Notes under the pieces: model-generated
Database searches by the model: none
Told to the model about the DNA's origin: nothing
The model's input: only the letters and a program-made list of their open reading frames with translations
In this document: positions 40,981 to 50,295 of the stretch, in pieces
Numbering within the stretch: position 1 is the stretch's first letter
Layout: each line of letters begins with the position of its first letter
Made by a program: the position numbers and the translations under genes
From: Nocardia cyriacigeorgica
GTDB taxonomy: Bacteria; Actinomycetota; Actinomycetes; Mycobacteriales; Mycobacteriaceae
Length of the DNA: 64,000 bases
Direction of reading: 5' to 3'
Assembly: GCF_005863245.1 (NCBI RefSeq)
Contig: NZ_VBUT01000007.1
Span: forward strand, 1 to 64,000

Positions 40981-43977
40981 TCAGCGGCCGGCGTCCTGGT
41001 AGGCCTTGACCGCGGCCTCCAGTTCATCGAGCGCCTTGCCGAAGTCCGCGAAGTTGCCCGTCCGCATCGCGGTGCGCACGGCCTCGATCTTGCGGTCCAG
41101 CTCGGCGGCCGCGGCATCCTTGGCTCCCGAGGAACCGGCAGGCGGTGGCGGTGTCGAACCCTCGGCCGGCGGCGGTGCGCCGTTCTCCGCCGGTGGCGGC
41201 GTCGAACCCTCGACCGGGGGCGCCGTACCCGGCTGCGGCCGGATCGCCGGATCACCGCCCGGCGGAGTGGCCAGCGCACCCGCGCCCGGCAGCACCTGAT
41301 TCAGTGCCTCGGCCAGCGTCGAGGCGTAACCGACCTTCACACTGCCCGCCTGATCGCGGTAGCTGACCAGCACCCGCAGCAGCTGCGGGAAGGTCGCGGT
41401 GTTGGGTCCGGTATTGCGCTCGTTGTAGAACGGCTCGACATAGAGGATGCCGCCGTCGGCGACCGGCAAGGTCAGCAGATTGCCGTATCTGATCTTGTTG
41501 GAGTTCGACAGCAGGGTCTTCTCCTGGGAGACCTGCGGCGCCGTCGTCATCGTGTTCTGCGTCTGCTGCGGACCCTGGGTCTGAGTATCGGTCGGCAATT
41601 GCAGGATGCGGAACTTGCCGTAACCCTCCGGATCGGAGCGCACCGAGATATAGGCCGACAGGAACTGCCGGTTGTAGCCGACCATCGCGCTGGTCAGGTT
41701 GAACACCGGCTTGCCGGTCTCCGGATCGCCGAGCAGCACGTAGTACGGCGGCTGGCTGGCGGTCACGCCCTCGACGGTCGGGTCGGCGGGCACCGACCAG
41801 AACGCGTTGTTGGTGAAGAACTCGCGCGGATCGTCGACGTGGTACTTGGTCAGCATCTCGCGCTGCACCTTGAACAGATCCTCCGGATAGCGGAAGTGCT
41901 CGCGCAGCTCGGGGCTGATCTCACTGGCCGGCTTCACCGCGTCCGGGAACACCCCGCGCCACGCCTTCAGCACCGGATCGGAGGAATCCACCTCGTACAG
42001 GGTCACCGTGCCGTCGTAGGCGTCGACGGTCGCCTTGACCGAGTTGCGGATGTAGCTGACCTCCTTGCGCGGCAGCAGGCGGCCGGTCTTGCGGTCGATG
42101 CTGTCCTCCACGGCGCCTTCCAGCGAGGAAATCTGCGCGTAGGGGTAGTTGTCCAGCGTGGTGTAGGCGTCAACGATCCAGACGATGCGCCCGTCGACGA
42201 CCGACGGGTAGGTGTTGCCGTCGGTGGTCAGCCACGGCGCCACCTTCTGCACCCGCTCACGCGGATCGCGGTTGTAGAGGATCTTGGACTCCTCGCCGAT
42301 GGCCGAGGAGAACAGGATGTTGCGCTCGGCGTACTTGGCGGCGAAGGCCAGCCGGTTGAACCAGTTGCCGATCGGCACGCCACCGGAACCGTCGTAGGTG
42401 AAGCGGGCATTGTCGGTGTCGTATTCACGGGGAGTCTGGCCCTCGGTGGCGCCGACGATCGCATAGTCCGGGTTCGACTGGGAGATCAGCTCGCCGTAGT
42501 AGATGCGCGGCTGATCGACCTTGATGCGCTGGTCTTCCTTCTTCGTGGACAGGTCGCTGACCATGAAGATCGGATAGCCGGAATCGCTACTGCCGCCGGC
42601 GGCGTTGGGATCGTCGGACTGCGGCCGGTTGACGCGGTTGGCGGGCGCGGCCACGAAGCCGTTGCCGTGGGTGTAGACGGTGTGCTTGTTGATCCAGTCG
42701 GTCTGGTTGCCGGTCAGCGACGACGGCGACAGCTCGCGTGCGCCGACGATGAAGTCCTGGACCTCACCGTTGATCGTGTAGCGGTCGATATCCAGCGACT
42801 CGGGGAAGCCGTAGAAGTTCTTCAGCTGACGCAGCTGGGTGAACGTCGGCGACAGGATGTTCGGATCGAGCAGCCGCGCATTGGCGATGGTGGCGTGGTC
42901 GACCGGGACGCTCGAGGGGTTCTTGCTGCTCTCGCCCGAGTAGGCGACGTAATCGATCTTGTCGTCGGTGATCCCGTAGGCCTTGCGGGTGGCGGCGATA
43001 TTGCGCTCGATGTACTCGCTTTCCTTCTCCGCCGCGTTCGGGCGCACCGAGAACTGCTCGACCATCAGCGGCCAGACCGCCCCGACCAGCACCGAGGACA
43101 GCACCAGCAGCGCCGCCGCCATCGCGGGCACGCGCAGATCGCGCAGCACGATGCCGGCGAAGAAGGCGATGGCGCAGATGATCGCGATCGACATCAGGAT
43201 CAGTTTGGCCGGCAGCACCGAGTTGATGTCGGTGAACGAGGCACCGTTGAAGGTGGGTTCCTTACGGCTGCTCATCAGCAGCTCGTACCGGTCGAACCAG
43301 TACGCGATGGCTTTGAGCAGCACGAAGGTTCCGGCGATCACCGCGAGCTGGATCCGCGCGGCGTTGGTGAGGGTGCCTTCGCGGCCGGACAGGCGCAGCC
43401 CGCCGAAGACGTAGTGGGTGACCAGGTTCGCGAAGAACGCGATGACGATCGCGACGAACAGCCAGTTCAGGATCATCCGGTAGAACGGCAGATCGAAGGC
43501 GTAGAAGCCGACGTCGAGGTTGAACTCCGGATCGGTCTCGCCGAAGGAGCCGCCGTGCAGGAACAGCTGCACGGTGACCCAATTCGATTGCGCCACCAGC
43601 CCCGACAGCACGCCGAGCAGCACCGGGATGCCGATGCCGAACAGCCGAAGCCTGCTCATCACGGTGGTGCGGTAGCGCGCGATCGGATCGTTGGGCCCGG
43701 CCGTCGGGACGAAGACCGGCCGCGAGCGGTAGGCCAGCATCAGCGCCGCCCACACCACCAGCCCGACCAGCAGCCCCACCACGGCGAAGATCGCGATTCT
43801 GGTCCACAGCACCGTGACGTAGACGTCACGGAATCCGACCTCACCGAACCACAACCAGTTCGTATAGGTGTCGACCAGTCGCGGTCCCACCAGCAGTAGC
43901 CCCGCCAATACGACGGCCGCCACCAGCAGCACACGGCTGCGGCGGGACAACGAAGGTAAGCCCGATGGGGGCCGCAT
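40981..43977 (-). CDS. UPF0182 family large membrane protein
   Basis: A 998-residue protein, normal for UPF0182. Seven hydrophobic helices lie in the first 330 residues (VLLVAAVVLAGLLLVGPRLV first), with the conserved NWLWFGEVGFRDVY after helix 1. A very large extracytoplasmic domain at residues 340-880 carries NKHTVYTHGNGFVAAPANR and YAAKYAERNILFSSAI-type blocks. A Pro-rich low-complexity tail precedes the final helix-like segment. ATG 43977 (MRPPSG) is the family start; GTG 43983 is an alternative. Role unknown; members sit in the cytoplasmic membrane of mycolata next to a PDZ-protease gene. Confidence 0.9.
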   Translation of the reverse strand: MRPPSGLPSLSRRSRVLLVAAVVLAGLLLVGPRLVDTYTNWLWFGEVGFRDVYVTVLWTRIAIFAVVGLLVGLVVWAALMLAYRSRPVFVPTAGPNDPIARYRTTVMSRLRLFGIGIPVLLGVLSGLVAQSNWVTVQLFLHGGSFGETDPEFNLDVGFYAFDLPFYRMILNWLFVAIVIAFFANLVTHYVFGGLRLSGREGTLTNAARIQLAVIAGTFVLLKAIAYWFDRYELLMSSRKEPTFNGASFTDINSVLPAKLILMSIAIICAIAFFAGIVLRDLRVPAMAAALLVLSSVLVGAVWPLMVEQFSVRPNAAEKESEYIERNIAATRKAYGITDDKIDYVAYSGESSKNPSSVPVDHATIANARLLDPNILSPTFTQLRQLKNFYGFPESLDIDRYTINGEVQDFIVGARELSPSSLTGNQTDWINKHTVYTHGNGFVAAPANRVNRPQSDDPNAAGGSSDSGYPIFMVSDLSTKKEDQRIKVDQPRIYYGELISQSNPDYAIVGATEGQTPREYDTDNARFTYDGSGGVPIGNWFNRLAFAAKYAERNILFSSAIGEESKILYNRDPRERVQKVAPWLTTDGNTYPSVVDGRIVWIVDAYTTLDNYPYAQISSLEGAVEDSIDRKTGRLLPRKEVSYIRNSVKATVDAYDGTVTLYEVDSSDPVLKAWRGVFPDAVKPASEISPELREHFRYPEDLFKVQREMLTKYHVDDPREFFTNNAFWSVPADPTVEGVTASQPPYYVLLGDPETGKPVFNLTSAMVGYNRQFLSAYISVRSDPEGYGKFRILQLPTDTQTQGPQQTQNTMTTAPQVSQEKTLLSNSNKIRYGNLLTLPVADGGILYVEPFYNERNTGPNTATFPQLLRVLVSYRDQAGSVKVGYASTLAEALNQVLPGAGALATPPGGDPAIRPQPGTAPPVEGSTPPPAENGAPPPAEGSTPPPPAGSSGAKDAAAAELDRKIEAVRTAMRTGNFADFGKALDELEAAVKAYQDAGR

Positions 43978-44345
43978 GCCCACGATGCCACTCTCCAGGG
44001 TCCGGCGGCGCCAACGCCTGCACGCCGCAGTCCGATGTTCGATTGGTCCATTTCGGACCGTTGGCGCCCACTCTACGGAAATCGGACACCGCACAGGCGG
44101 CAGGGCGGGAACGCGATCGTCGCGCCGCCGCCACAGCAGCGACCGCCGCATGCGTACCCGCTCTCCGGAGACCTGCGCCGCCCGATACAACGGCAGGTCG
44201 TAGCCAGTTCCGTACGAGAGCGAGAGTCCAACGAGGTCCGGTCGCACCCAGCTCTGAACCACACGAGACGCTCGCAACCAGACACAACGGCCGGTGAACC
44301 CCATTTTTCGAGCGAAGCGAGACCGAGCCCCAAAGTTCGCGGCCC

Positions 44346-44408
44346 GTCTCGCGTTTCCGCTGCCGCTGCGCAAGCCGAAGGCAAGCAGCGGCAGCGGAAA
44401 CGCGAGAC
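44346..44408. repeat. 63-bp cruciform with perfect 24-bp arms
   Basis: Arms 44346-44369 and 44385-44408 are exact reverse complements, beginning GTCTCGCG and centred on a 15-nt loop. The element lies 370 bp from the divergent UPF0182 start and 95 bp before the next gene, so it is not at a gene end. It could be a repeated palindromic element of the genome. Confidence 0.7.
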
Positions 44409-44418
44409 ACCCAGGGGC

Positions 44419-44486
44419 CGCGAACCCGCGGTGCCGCAGGCGCCGCCGATCAAACACAGCCCCGCGAACCCGCGACGCCGCAGGCG
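44419..44486. repeat. direct repeat pair before the PPA1309-family gene
   Basis: CGCGAACCCGCG at 44419-44430 and 44463-44474 is followed in both copies by a near-identical GCCGCAGGCG block, giving a 24-bp imperfect direct repeat with a 44-bp period. The second copy ends 17 bp before the GTG start and may cover the promoter. Confidence 0.6.
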
Positions 44487-44502
44487 GCGCAAAATAGGCA
44501 CA

Positions 44503-45084
44503 GTGAGCGCTGACCTGCATGCTGAAATGATCCTCGCCCGGTCGGTCCGGGAGGTGGCCGAGTTCGTCGACGCCGAGGGGTGGGGGCGTCCGCCGCAGAT
44601 GTTCGCGCTGGTGCCGACGGCCGATCTGGTGGCGGCCGAGCCTGGTCTTGCCGATCAGGTCGATGCCGGCGACGAGTTGACTCCTATTGCGCAGGAGCCG
44701 TTTCCGGAGGATGTGACCGGCGGGTCGATCGCGTTGGAGGAGGTCCTCGCCACCACCAGCTGGCCGCCCGCGGTCGCCGGTTGCGTGCTGGTGCAGGAGA
44801 TCGTGGTGTTGCCGCCGACGGCGGAGAGCACCCTCGATGACGCGTTGACGCCGTTGCTCGCCGACGACGATGCCGCCGATGCCGCGGGCCGGGCCGCCGC
44901 GCACGCGCACCCGGAGCGGCGGGAGGCCCGTCTGTTCGCGGCGGCGTTGCGGGAGGGCAGCACGCTGTGCCTGCTTCAGGTGCGCCCCGATGACGATGCC
45001 GACGAGTTCGCCGATCTCGAGCTGCGGACGTATCCGAATCTGGCGTCGAACGTGGTCGAGGCGTTGCAGGCCACGCTGGACTGA
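44503..45084 (+). CDS. PPA1309-family protein
   Basis: A 193-residue cytosolic protein, acidic, with the actinobacterial PPA1309 layout: LHAEMILARSVREVAEFVDA near the start, GWGRPPQMFALVPT, and a C-terminal REGSTLCLLQVRPDDDADEF. Function unknown; the family is conserved next to UPF0182 and PDZ-protease genes. GTG 44503 (VSADLHAEM) is used, with no strong ribosome site visible in the repeat-rich upstream DNA. ATG 44527 is a later alternative. Confidence 0.82.
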   Translation: MSADLHAEMILARSVREVAEFVDAEGWGRPPQMFALVPTADLVAAEPGLADQVDAGDELTPIAQEPFPEDVTGGSIALEEVLATTSWPPAVAGCVLVQEIVVLPPTAESTLDDALTPLLADDDAADAAGRAAAHAHPERREARLFAAALREGSTLCLLQVRPDDDADEFADLELRTYPNLASNVVEALQATLD

Positions 45085-45121
45085 TCCGGCGCGGGTACGG
45101 ACCGATCCCCGTGAACGGTGA

Positions 45122-46147
45122 CTATCCGCAGGTCACCGTCTCACGACCGGCGCTGAGATCCTCCAGCGACTGCACCGCGCCCGCGAGGTTTTCGACCTTG
45201 ACCAGGCGCAGCCCGTCGGGGGTGCGCTGCCTGGCCTCGTTGCAGTTGGCGGCGGGCACCAGGAAGGTTTCGGCGCCCGCCTCGCGCGCGGCCATCATCT
45301 TGTACTGGATGCCGCCGATCGGACCGACTTTGCCGTCCTGGTCGATGGAGCCGGTGCCCGCGACGAACGTGCCGCCGTCCAGTTCGCCGGGAGTGAGCTT
45401 GTCGATCAGCGCCAGGCTGAACATCAGGCCCGCCGACGGCCCGCCGATGTCGGCGAGGTTGAAGGTGACCTCCATGGGCGGACGGGCGCCTTCACCTGGG
45501 GTGACGCCGAGGTAGCCCTTGTTCGGATCGTCCTCACGCGCGCCCAGGGTCACCTCGACGGTCTGCTCGGCATCGTCGCGGCGGATCACCATGGTGATCT
45601 TGCTTCCCGGCGGCAGTTTCCCGATCGCGTCGACGACGTCCTTCGGCTCGTTCATCGGGACACCGTTGATGCTGACGATCTGGTCGCCTTCCTCCAGCAC
45701 CGCCTTGGCCGGGCCGTTGTCGGCGACGGTGCGCGCGAGCACAACGGTGGGCAGGCCGAGGAAGTTCATCGCCGCGACTTCGGCGTTGCTCTCGGAGTCC
45801 TTGAAGTCCTGCTGGTTGGACTTGTCGATCTCCTCACGCGACACCCCGGGCGGATAGACCTCCGAGCGCGGCACCAGCCCGTGCTCACCGCTCACCCAGA
45901 AACCGATCGCCTCGAAGATATTGAGACCGTCGCGCACGGAGACGGTTGTCATATTGAGGTTGCCGGTGGTCGGATCCACCTCGACACCGGTGACGTCGAC
46001 GACCTGTTTGCCGTCCACTTCGCCGAGTGTGTTGAACGTGGGCCCAGGGCCGAGTGCGACGAAGGGCACGTTGAACCAGCTCCCCGCGACGCCCAGCACG
46101 AGCACCGGGATCAACGCGACGAGCAGAGTGATGATCCGACGATTCAC
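45122..46147 (-). CDS. PDZ-domain Lon-like (S16) serine protease, membrane-anchored
   Basis: A 341-residue protein. Residues 1-25 form a signal anchor (IITLLVALIPVLVLGVAG). A PDZ domain sits at about residues 130-210 (GPAKAVLEEGDQIVSINGVP). The C-terminal S16 protease domain carries the catalytic pair: Ser in IGGPSAGLMFSL and Lys in IGGIQYKMMAAREAG. There is no ATPase part, as in YlbL-type proteins. The active site faces the outside of the membrane. GTG 46147 starts the anchor. It is divergent from the DUF2342 gene. Confidence 0.9.
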   Translation of the reverse strand: MNRRIITLLVALIPVLVLGVAGSWFNVPFVALGPGPTFNTLGEVDGKQVVDVTGVEVDPTTGNLNMTTVSVRDGLNIFEAIGFWVSGEHGLVPRSEVYPPGVSREEIDKSNQQDFKDSESNAEVAAMNFLGLPTVVLARTVADNGPAKAVLEEGDQIVSINGVPMNEPKDVVDAIGKLPPGSKITMVIRRDDAEQTVEVTLGAREDDPNKGYLGVTPGEGARPPMEVTFNLADIGGPSAGLMFSLALIDKLTPGELDGGTFVAGTGSIDQDGKVGPIGGIQYKMMAAREAGAETFLVPAANCNEARQRTPDGLRLVKVENLAGAVQSLEDLSAGRETVTCG

Positions 46148-46307
46148 GCGGCCAACAGTAGCGAGCGCTGCCGTGGCGGGGCGGCACCGGCGGAGGTTTG
46201 GCGGTTCGCGGGTGCCGGGCCGGGTTGCCGTGAGCGCGTTCACGGATGGGTGCGATTTCGCGGCGCGCGAACATCGTCGCCGGTCCGCGCCGCGTAACGT
46301 AATGGGT

Positions 46308-47723
46308 ATGAGTGACCATCCGTTCGGATTCTCGAACCGCGACGACGACGATGACCGCAAACGAGGCGAAGAGCCGAGCGGTTCCGGCGCGGGCGACCCG
46401 TTCGGCTTCGGCATGGCCGGTTCCGGGGCCGGCGGATTCGATCCCGCGCAGCTGGGGCAGATGCTGACCTCGCTGGGCCAGATGCTCAGCGGTATGGGTC
46501 AGGGCATGGCCGCCCCGGGCGCGCAGAGCGGCCCGGTCAACTACGAGGTCGCCAAGCGGCTGGCCCGCCAGCAGCTGGGCGCGAGCGTGACCCCGGTGTC
46601 GGCGGGCACCGCCAGCGCCGTGGCCGACGCCGCGCATCTGGCCGAGGTGTGGCTCGACGGTGCGACGACGCTGCCCGCGGGCGCGACGAAGACGGCCGCG
46701 TGGACGGCCAACGACTGGATCGAGGAAACCCTGCCCACCTGGCAGCGGCTGTGCGATCCGGTGGCTCAGCAGATCTCCGGCATGTGGACGGCGAACCTGC
46801 CCGAGGAGGCCAAGCAGTTCGCGGCCCCGATGATGGGCATGCTCGGCCAGATGGGCGGGCTGGCGTTCGGCTCGCAGCTCGGCCAGGCCCTCGGCCAGCT
46901 GGCCAAGGAGGTGCTCACCTCCACCGATATCGGTCTGCCACTGGGACCCGCGGGCACCGCCGCACTGCTGCCCGCCGCCATCTCCGAGTTCAGCGCCGGG
47001 CTGGAGCAGCCCGAGAGCGAGATCATGGTGTTCCTCGCCGCCCGTGAGGCGGCCCATCAGCGGCTGTTCGGACATGTGCCGTGGCTGCGTCAGCAGGTAC
47101 TCGGCGCCGTCGAGGATTACGCGCGCGGCATCAAGATGGATTTCTCCGCGCTGGAGGAGGCGGCCCAGAGCATCGATCCGATGTCGCTGACCGATCCCGG
47201 CAAGCTCGAGGAGATCCTGTCGCAGGGCACCTTCGAGCCGCAGACCACGCCCGAGCAGAAGCAGGCGCTGGAACGGCTGGAGACGCTGCTGGCCCTGATC
47301 GAGGGCTGGGTGCAGGTGGTGGTGGCCGAGGCGGTCGGTGAACGCCTGCCCGGTGCGGGTGCGCTGGCCGAGACGCTGCGCAGGCGCCGCGCCACCGGCG
47401 GTCCGGCCGAGCAGACCTTCGCCACGCTGGTCGGGCTGGAGCTGCGGCCGCGCAAGCTGCGCGAGGCGGCCGCGCTGTGGCAGCGATTGACCACCGACGC
47501 CGGCATGGAGGCGCGCGACGGCATCTGGGCGCACCCGGATCTGCTGCCCGACGCCAGCGACCTCGACTCCCCCGCCGGTTTCATCGATGCGGTGATCGGC
47601 GGCGGCGCGAATGCCTTCGACGATCCGCTGGCGCAGCTGGCCGAGACCGAGGCCAGGGAACGCGACGAGCGGAAGAAGTCGGGTGACTCGGGCGAGGAGC
47701 CCGGCGGCGAGACCGCTTCCTGA
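46308..47723 (+). CDS. DUF2342 zinc-metalloprotease-like protein
   Basis: A 471-residue cytosolic protein. A Gly/Asp/Met-rich N-terminus (about 65 residues) is followed by a helical domain carrying AAREAAHQRLFGHVPWL, the H-x3-F-type metal site of the family, and LLALIEGWVQVVVAEAVG. DUF2342 proteins are annotated as zinc-dependent metalloproteases or F420-associated proteins, with activity not shown to my knowledge. ATG 46308 is the conserved start (MSDHPFGFS). It lies divergent from the PDZ protease, in the conserved mycolata order. Confidence 0.85.
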   Translation: MSDHPFGFSNRDDDDDRKRGEEPSGSGAGDPFGFGMAGSGAGGFDPAQLGQMLTSLGQMLSGMGQGMAAPGAQSGPVNYEVAKRLARQQLGASVTPVSAGTASAVADAAHLAEVWLDGATTLPAGATKTAAWTANDWIEETLPTWQRLCDPVAQQISGMWTANLPEEAKQFAAPMMGMLGQMGGLAFGSQLGQALGQLAKEVLTSTDIGLPLGPAGTAALLPAAISEFSAGLEQPESEIMVFLAAREAAHQRLFGHVPWLRQQVLGAVEDYARGIKMDFSALEEAAQSIDPMSLTDPGKLEEILSQGTFEPQTTPEQKQALERLETLLALIEGWVQVVVAEAVGERLPGAGALAETLRRRRATGGPAEQTFATLVGLELRPRKLREAAALWQRLTTDAGMEARDGIWAHPDLLPDASDLDSPAGFIDAVIGGGANAFDDPLAQLAETEARERDERKKSGDSGEEPGGETAS

Positions 47724-47971
47724 TCGCCGGGGCCTCGGCCCGCGGGGTACGTCGACCGGCTGGACGCAGATCGGCAGTGCGGTGATGCTGTTCGACCACG
47801 ACTTCCGGCCCGCACCGCACACGTGAGCACCGGGCGCGCGACGAGGCGCCGCCGTCGATCGACATCGATGGGTCGAAGCTGCTCGCCCCGCGGTTCGACC
47901 TGAGTCCAGCCTGTGGATAACTACCGGTTTCGCGACGGATCGCAAGCCCGGAACTCCGCATACTGCTGACC

Positions 47972-48832
47972 ATGACATCCCTGTGCCTGCGCGGGCCGAT
48001 GCTGCATCCGCGCCTGCTGGTCCTGACTCGGCCTTCCGGTGCGATCCAGCTGGGCTGGGATCCGGAGTCGGCGCGGCAACTGGCGATACCCGGGGTCGGC
48101 ACCGATACCCTGCGGCGATTCCTGGATCTGCTCGACGGACTGCGCACCCGCCCGCAGATCATCTGGCGAGCCACCGAACTCGGCCTCACCGCCCAGCGCG
48201 CAAGTGAACTGCTGGCCACCTTGGATGACGCCGGGCTGCTGCTCTATCCCGACACCCCGGCCGGGCAGGTGCGCCGGGTCCGGGTGCACGGTCTCGGCCC
48301 GCTCTCGGATGCGCTCGCCGCTGGTCTGCGGCGGTTCGGGCTGCGGCCGGAACGATCGCGCGGCGGCAGGCTCGATCTGCGGCTGCGTCCGGATCTGGTC
48401 CTGTTGACCGACACCCTGATACCGGACCCGCGCCTGATCGACCAGCTGCTGCGGGAGCGGATCCCGCACCTTCCGGTGCACATGCGCGACGGGGTCGGCG
48501 TGGTGGGACCGCTTGTGCTGCCCGGCGAGACCGGCTGCCTGCGCTGTGCCGATCTGCTGCGCGCCGACTACGACCCGGAATGGCCTCGGGTGGCGGCGCA
48601 ACTGCTCGGCCGGGTCGGCCATGGTTCGCGGCCGGAGATCGAGGCCACCGCGGCGCTGGCGTTGCGTGAGCTGGAGTCGATCATCGCGTGTTCGGCGCGC
48701 AGGCGCCCGGCCGTTCTGCATGCCCAACTGGAGCTCGATCCCGGGCCCTACCGCCTCCGGATCCGGCACCGGGCACCGCACGAACGCTGCGCTTGCCGCC
48801 GCATTCACACCGATCACGGTGCCCGAATGTGA
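47972..48832 (+). CDS. TOMM/ThiF-like leader-binding protein without cluster
   Basis: A 286-residue cytosolic protein. Residues 30-85 look like a winged-helix peptide-binding domain (RRFLDLLDGLRTRPQIIWRA; SELLATLDDAGLLL). Residues 165-270 match the C-terminal part of TOMM cyclodehydratase partners and ThiF-like proteins (GPLVLPGETGCLRCADLLRA, and a terminal CACRR), in which the Cys pairs hold structural zinc. No precursor peptide, YcaO or dehydrogenase gene is adjacent, so thiazole/oxazole peptide synthesis is unlikely. Its function is unknown. It sits between DUF2342 and ABC1 genes as in other mycolata. Confidence 0.7.
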   Translation: MTSLCLRGPMLHPRLLVLTRPSGAIQLGWDPESARQLAIPGVGTDTLRRFLDLLDGLRTRPQIIWRATELGLTAQRASELLATLDDAGLLLYPDTPAGQVRRVRVHGLGPLSDALAAGLRRFGLRPERSRGGRLDLRLRPDLVLLTDTLIPDPRLIDQLLRERIPHLPVHMRDGVGVVGPLVLPGETGCLRCADLLRADYDPEWPRVAAQLLGRVGHGSRPEIEATAALALRELESIIACSARRRPAVLHAQLELDPGPYRLRIRHRAPHERCACRRIHTDHGARM

Positions 48833-48908
48833 CGGGTACCACTCTACAACGCCGATTCTCAGCGGATTTCGATGGCACAGCGGCGGCCCGGTCCGCCATG
48901 ATGGGTAC

Positions 48909-50252
48909 GTGTCCGAGATCGTGCGCCGCAGCTCCTCCCGCAACGCGAAGTTAGCCAAGATTCCCCTCGGGATCGCCGGACGAGCCGCTGTCGGTTTCGG
49001 TAAGAAGCTGGCCGGTGGTGACAAGGGCGAGATCAACGCCCAGCTGAACCAGAAGGCCGCCGAGCAGCTGTTCACCGTCCTCGGAGAGCTCAAGGGCGGG
49101 GCGATGAAGTTCGGCCAGGCGCTCAGCGTCATGGAGGCCGCGGTTCCCGAGGAGTTCGGCGAGCACTATCGCGAGGCGCTGACCAAGTTGCAGGCGGCCG
49201 CCCCGCCGATGCCCATCGACACCGTGTACCGGGTGCTCGATCAGCAGCTCGGCACCCAGTGGCGGACCAGATTCCAGTCCTTCGACGACGCCCCCGCCGC
49301 CTCGGCCAGCATCGGCCAGGTGCATCGCGCGGTGTGGTCGGACGGGCGCACGGTGGCGGTGAAGGTGCAGTACCCCGGTGCCGACGAGGCCCTGCGCGCG
49401 GATCTGAAGACCCTGTCGCGGATGACCGGCCTCATCTCCTCGGTCATCCCCGGCGCCGATGTGAAGCCGATCCTCGCCGAGATCACCGAACGCACCGAGG
49501 AAGAACTCGACTACCGCAACGAGGCGAACAACCAGCGCACCTTCGCCAAGGCCTACGACGGGCATCCCGAGTTCGTGGTGCCGAAGGTGGTGGCCAGCGC
49601 GCCGAAGGTGATCGTCACCGAATGGCTCGACGGCACACCGGTTTCCGCGATCATCGCCGCGGGCAACGCCGATCCCGAAGGCACCAGCGAACTGCGCAAC
49701 CGGGTCGCCACGCTGATGGGCCGATTCCATTTCTCCGCACCGGAACTGGCGGGCCTGCTGCACGCCGATCCGCATCCGGGCAACTTCATGATGACCCCGG
49801 ACGGCAAGCTCGCCGTCATCGATTTCGGTGCCTGCGCGCCGCTGCCCCATGGTTTCCCCGAGGTGCTCGGCCGGATCCTGGCGCTGGCGGTCGACGAGGA
49901 ATTCGAGGCGCTCACCGCGCTGCTGCACGAGAACGGCTGGGTCATTCCCGGGCGGGTGATCACTCATCAGGAGATCGCGGATTACCTGCGCCCGTTCACC
50001 GATCCGATCAAGTCCGATTCGTTCCACTTCACCCGTAAGTGGATGCAGCGGGTGGCCGGGCGGGCCTCGGATTTCAACAGTCCGGAGATGAAGACCGCGC
50101 GCGCACTCATGCTGCCCGCCGAACACGTCATGATCTTCCGGGTGCTCGCGGGCTCGATCGGCATCGCCGCTCAGCTCGATGCCGAGGTGCCGTTCATGCA
50201 GCTGGCCGCGACCTGGATGCCCGGCTTCCGCGAGCAGCGCAACAGCGCCTAG
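48909..50252 (+). CDS. ABC1/AarF-type atypical kinase
   Basis: A 447-residue protein of the UbiB/ABC1 family. Signatures in order: KxGQ-type motif in GGAMKFGQALSVMEAA, the Ala-rich loop APAASASIGQVHRAVW that replaces the P-loop, the VAVKVQYPG lysine, the catalytic HADPHPGNFMMT and the DFG-like IDFGAC. The family binds ATP and supports quinone or membrane lipid metabolism; the mycobacterial homologue neighbours whiB7. GTG 48909 (VSEIVRRSS) is the start. Confidence 0.9.
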   Translation: MSEIVRRSSSRNAKLAKIPLGIAGRAAVGFGKKLAGGDKGEINAQLNQKAAEQLFTVLGELKGGAMKFGQALSVMEAAVPEEFGEHYREALTKLQAAAPPMPIDTVYRVLDQQLGTQWRTRFQSFDDAPAASASIGQVHRAVWSDGRTVAVKVQYPGADEALRADLKTLSRMTGLISSVIPGADVKPILAEITERTEEELDYRNEANNQRTFAKAYDGHPEFVVPKVVASAPKVIVTEWLDGTPVSAIIAAGNADPEGTSELRNRVATLMGRFHFSAPELAGLLHADPHPGNFMMTPDGKLAVIDFGACAPLPHGFPEVLGRILALAVDEEFEALTALLHENGWVIPGRVITHQEIADYLRPFTDPIKSDSFHFTRKWMQRVAGRASDFNSPEMKTARALMLPAEHVMIFRVLAGSIGIAAQLDAEVPFMQLAATWMPGFREQRNSA

Positions 50253-50295
50253 GCCATGCGGGCGCGCACTCCGGTGGGTGCGCGCCCGGTGTAGG

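Noticed and set aside
41599..43899. 766-codon rightward frame opposite the UPF0182 gene
   Set aside because: His/Arg/Asp-rich antisense shadow of a conserved membrane protein.
47972..48832. Thiazole/oxazole peptide (TOMM) biosynthetic cluster
   Set aside because: Only the leader-binding-like protein is present. No YcaO, dehydrogenase, transporter or precursor peptide is nearby.
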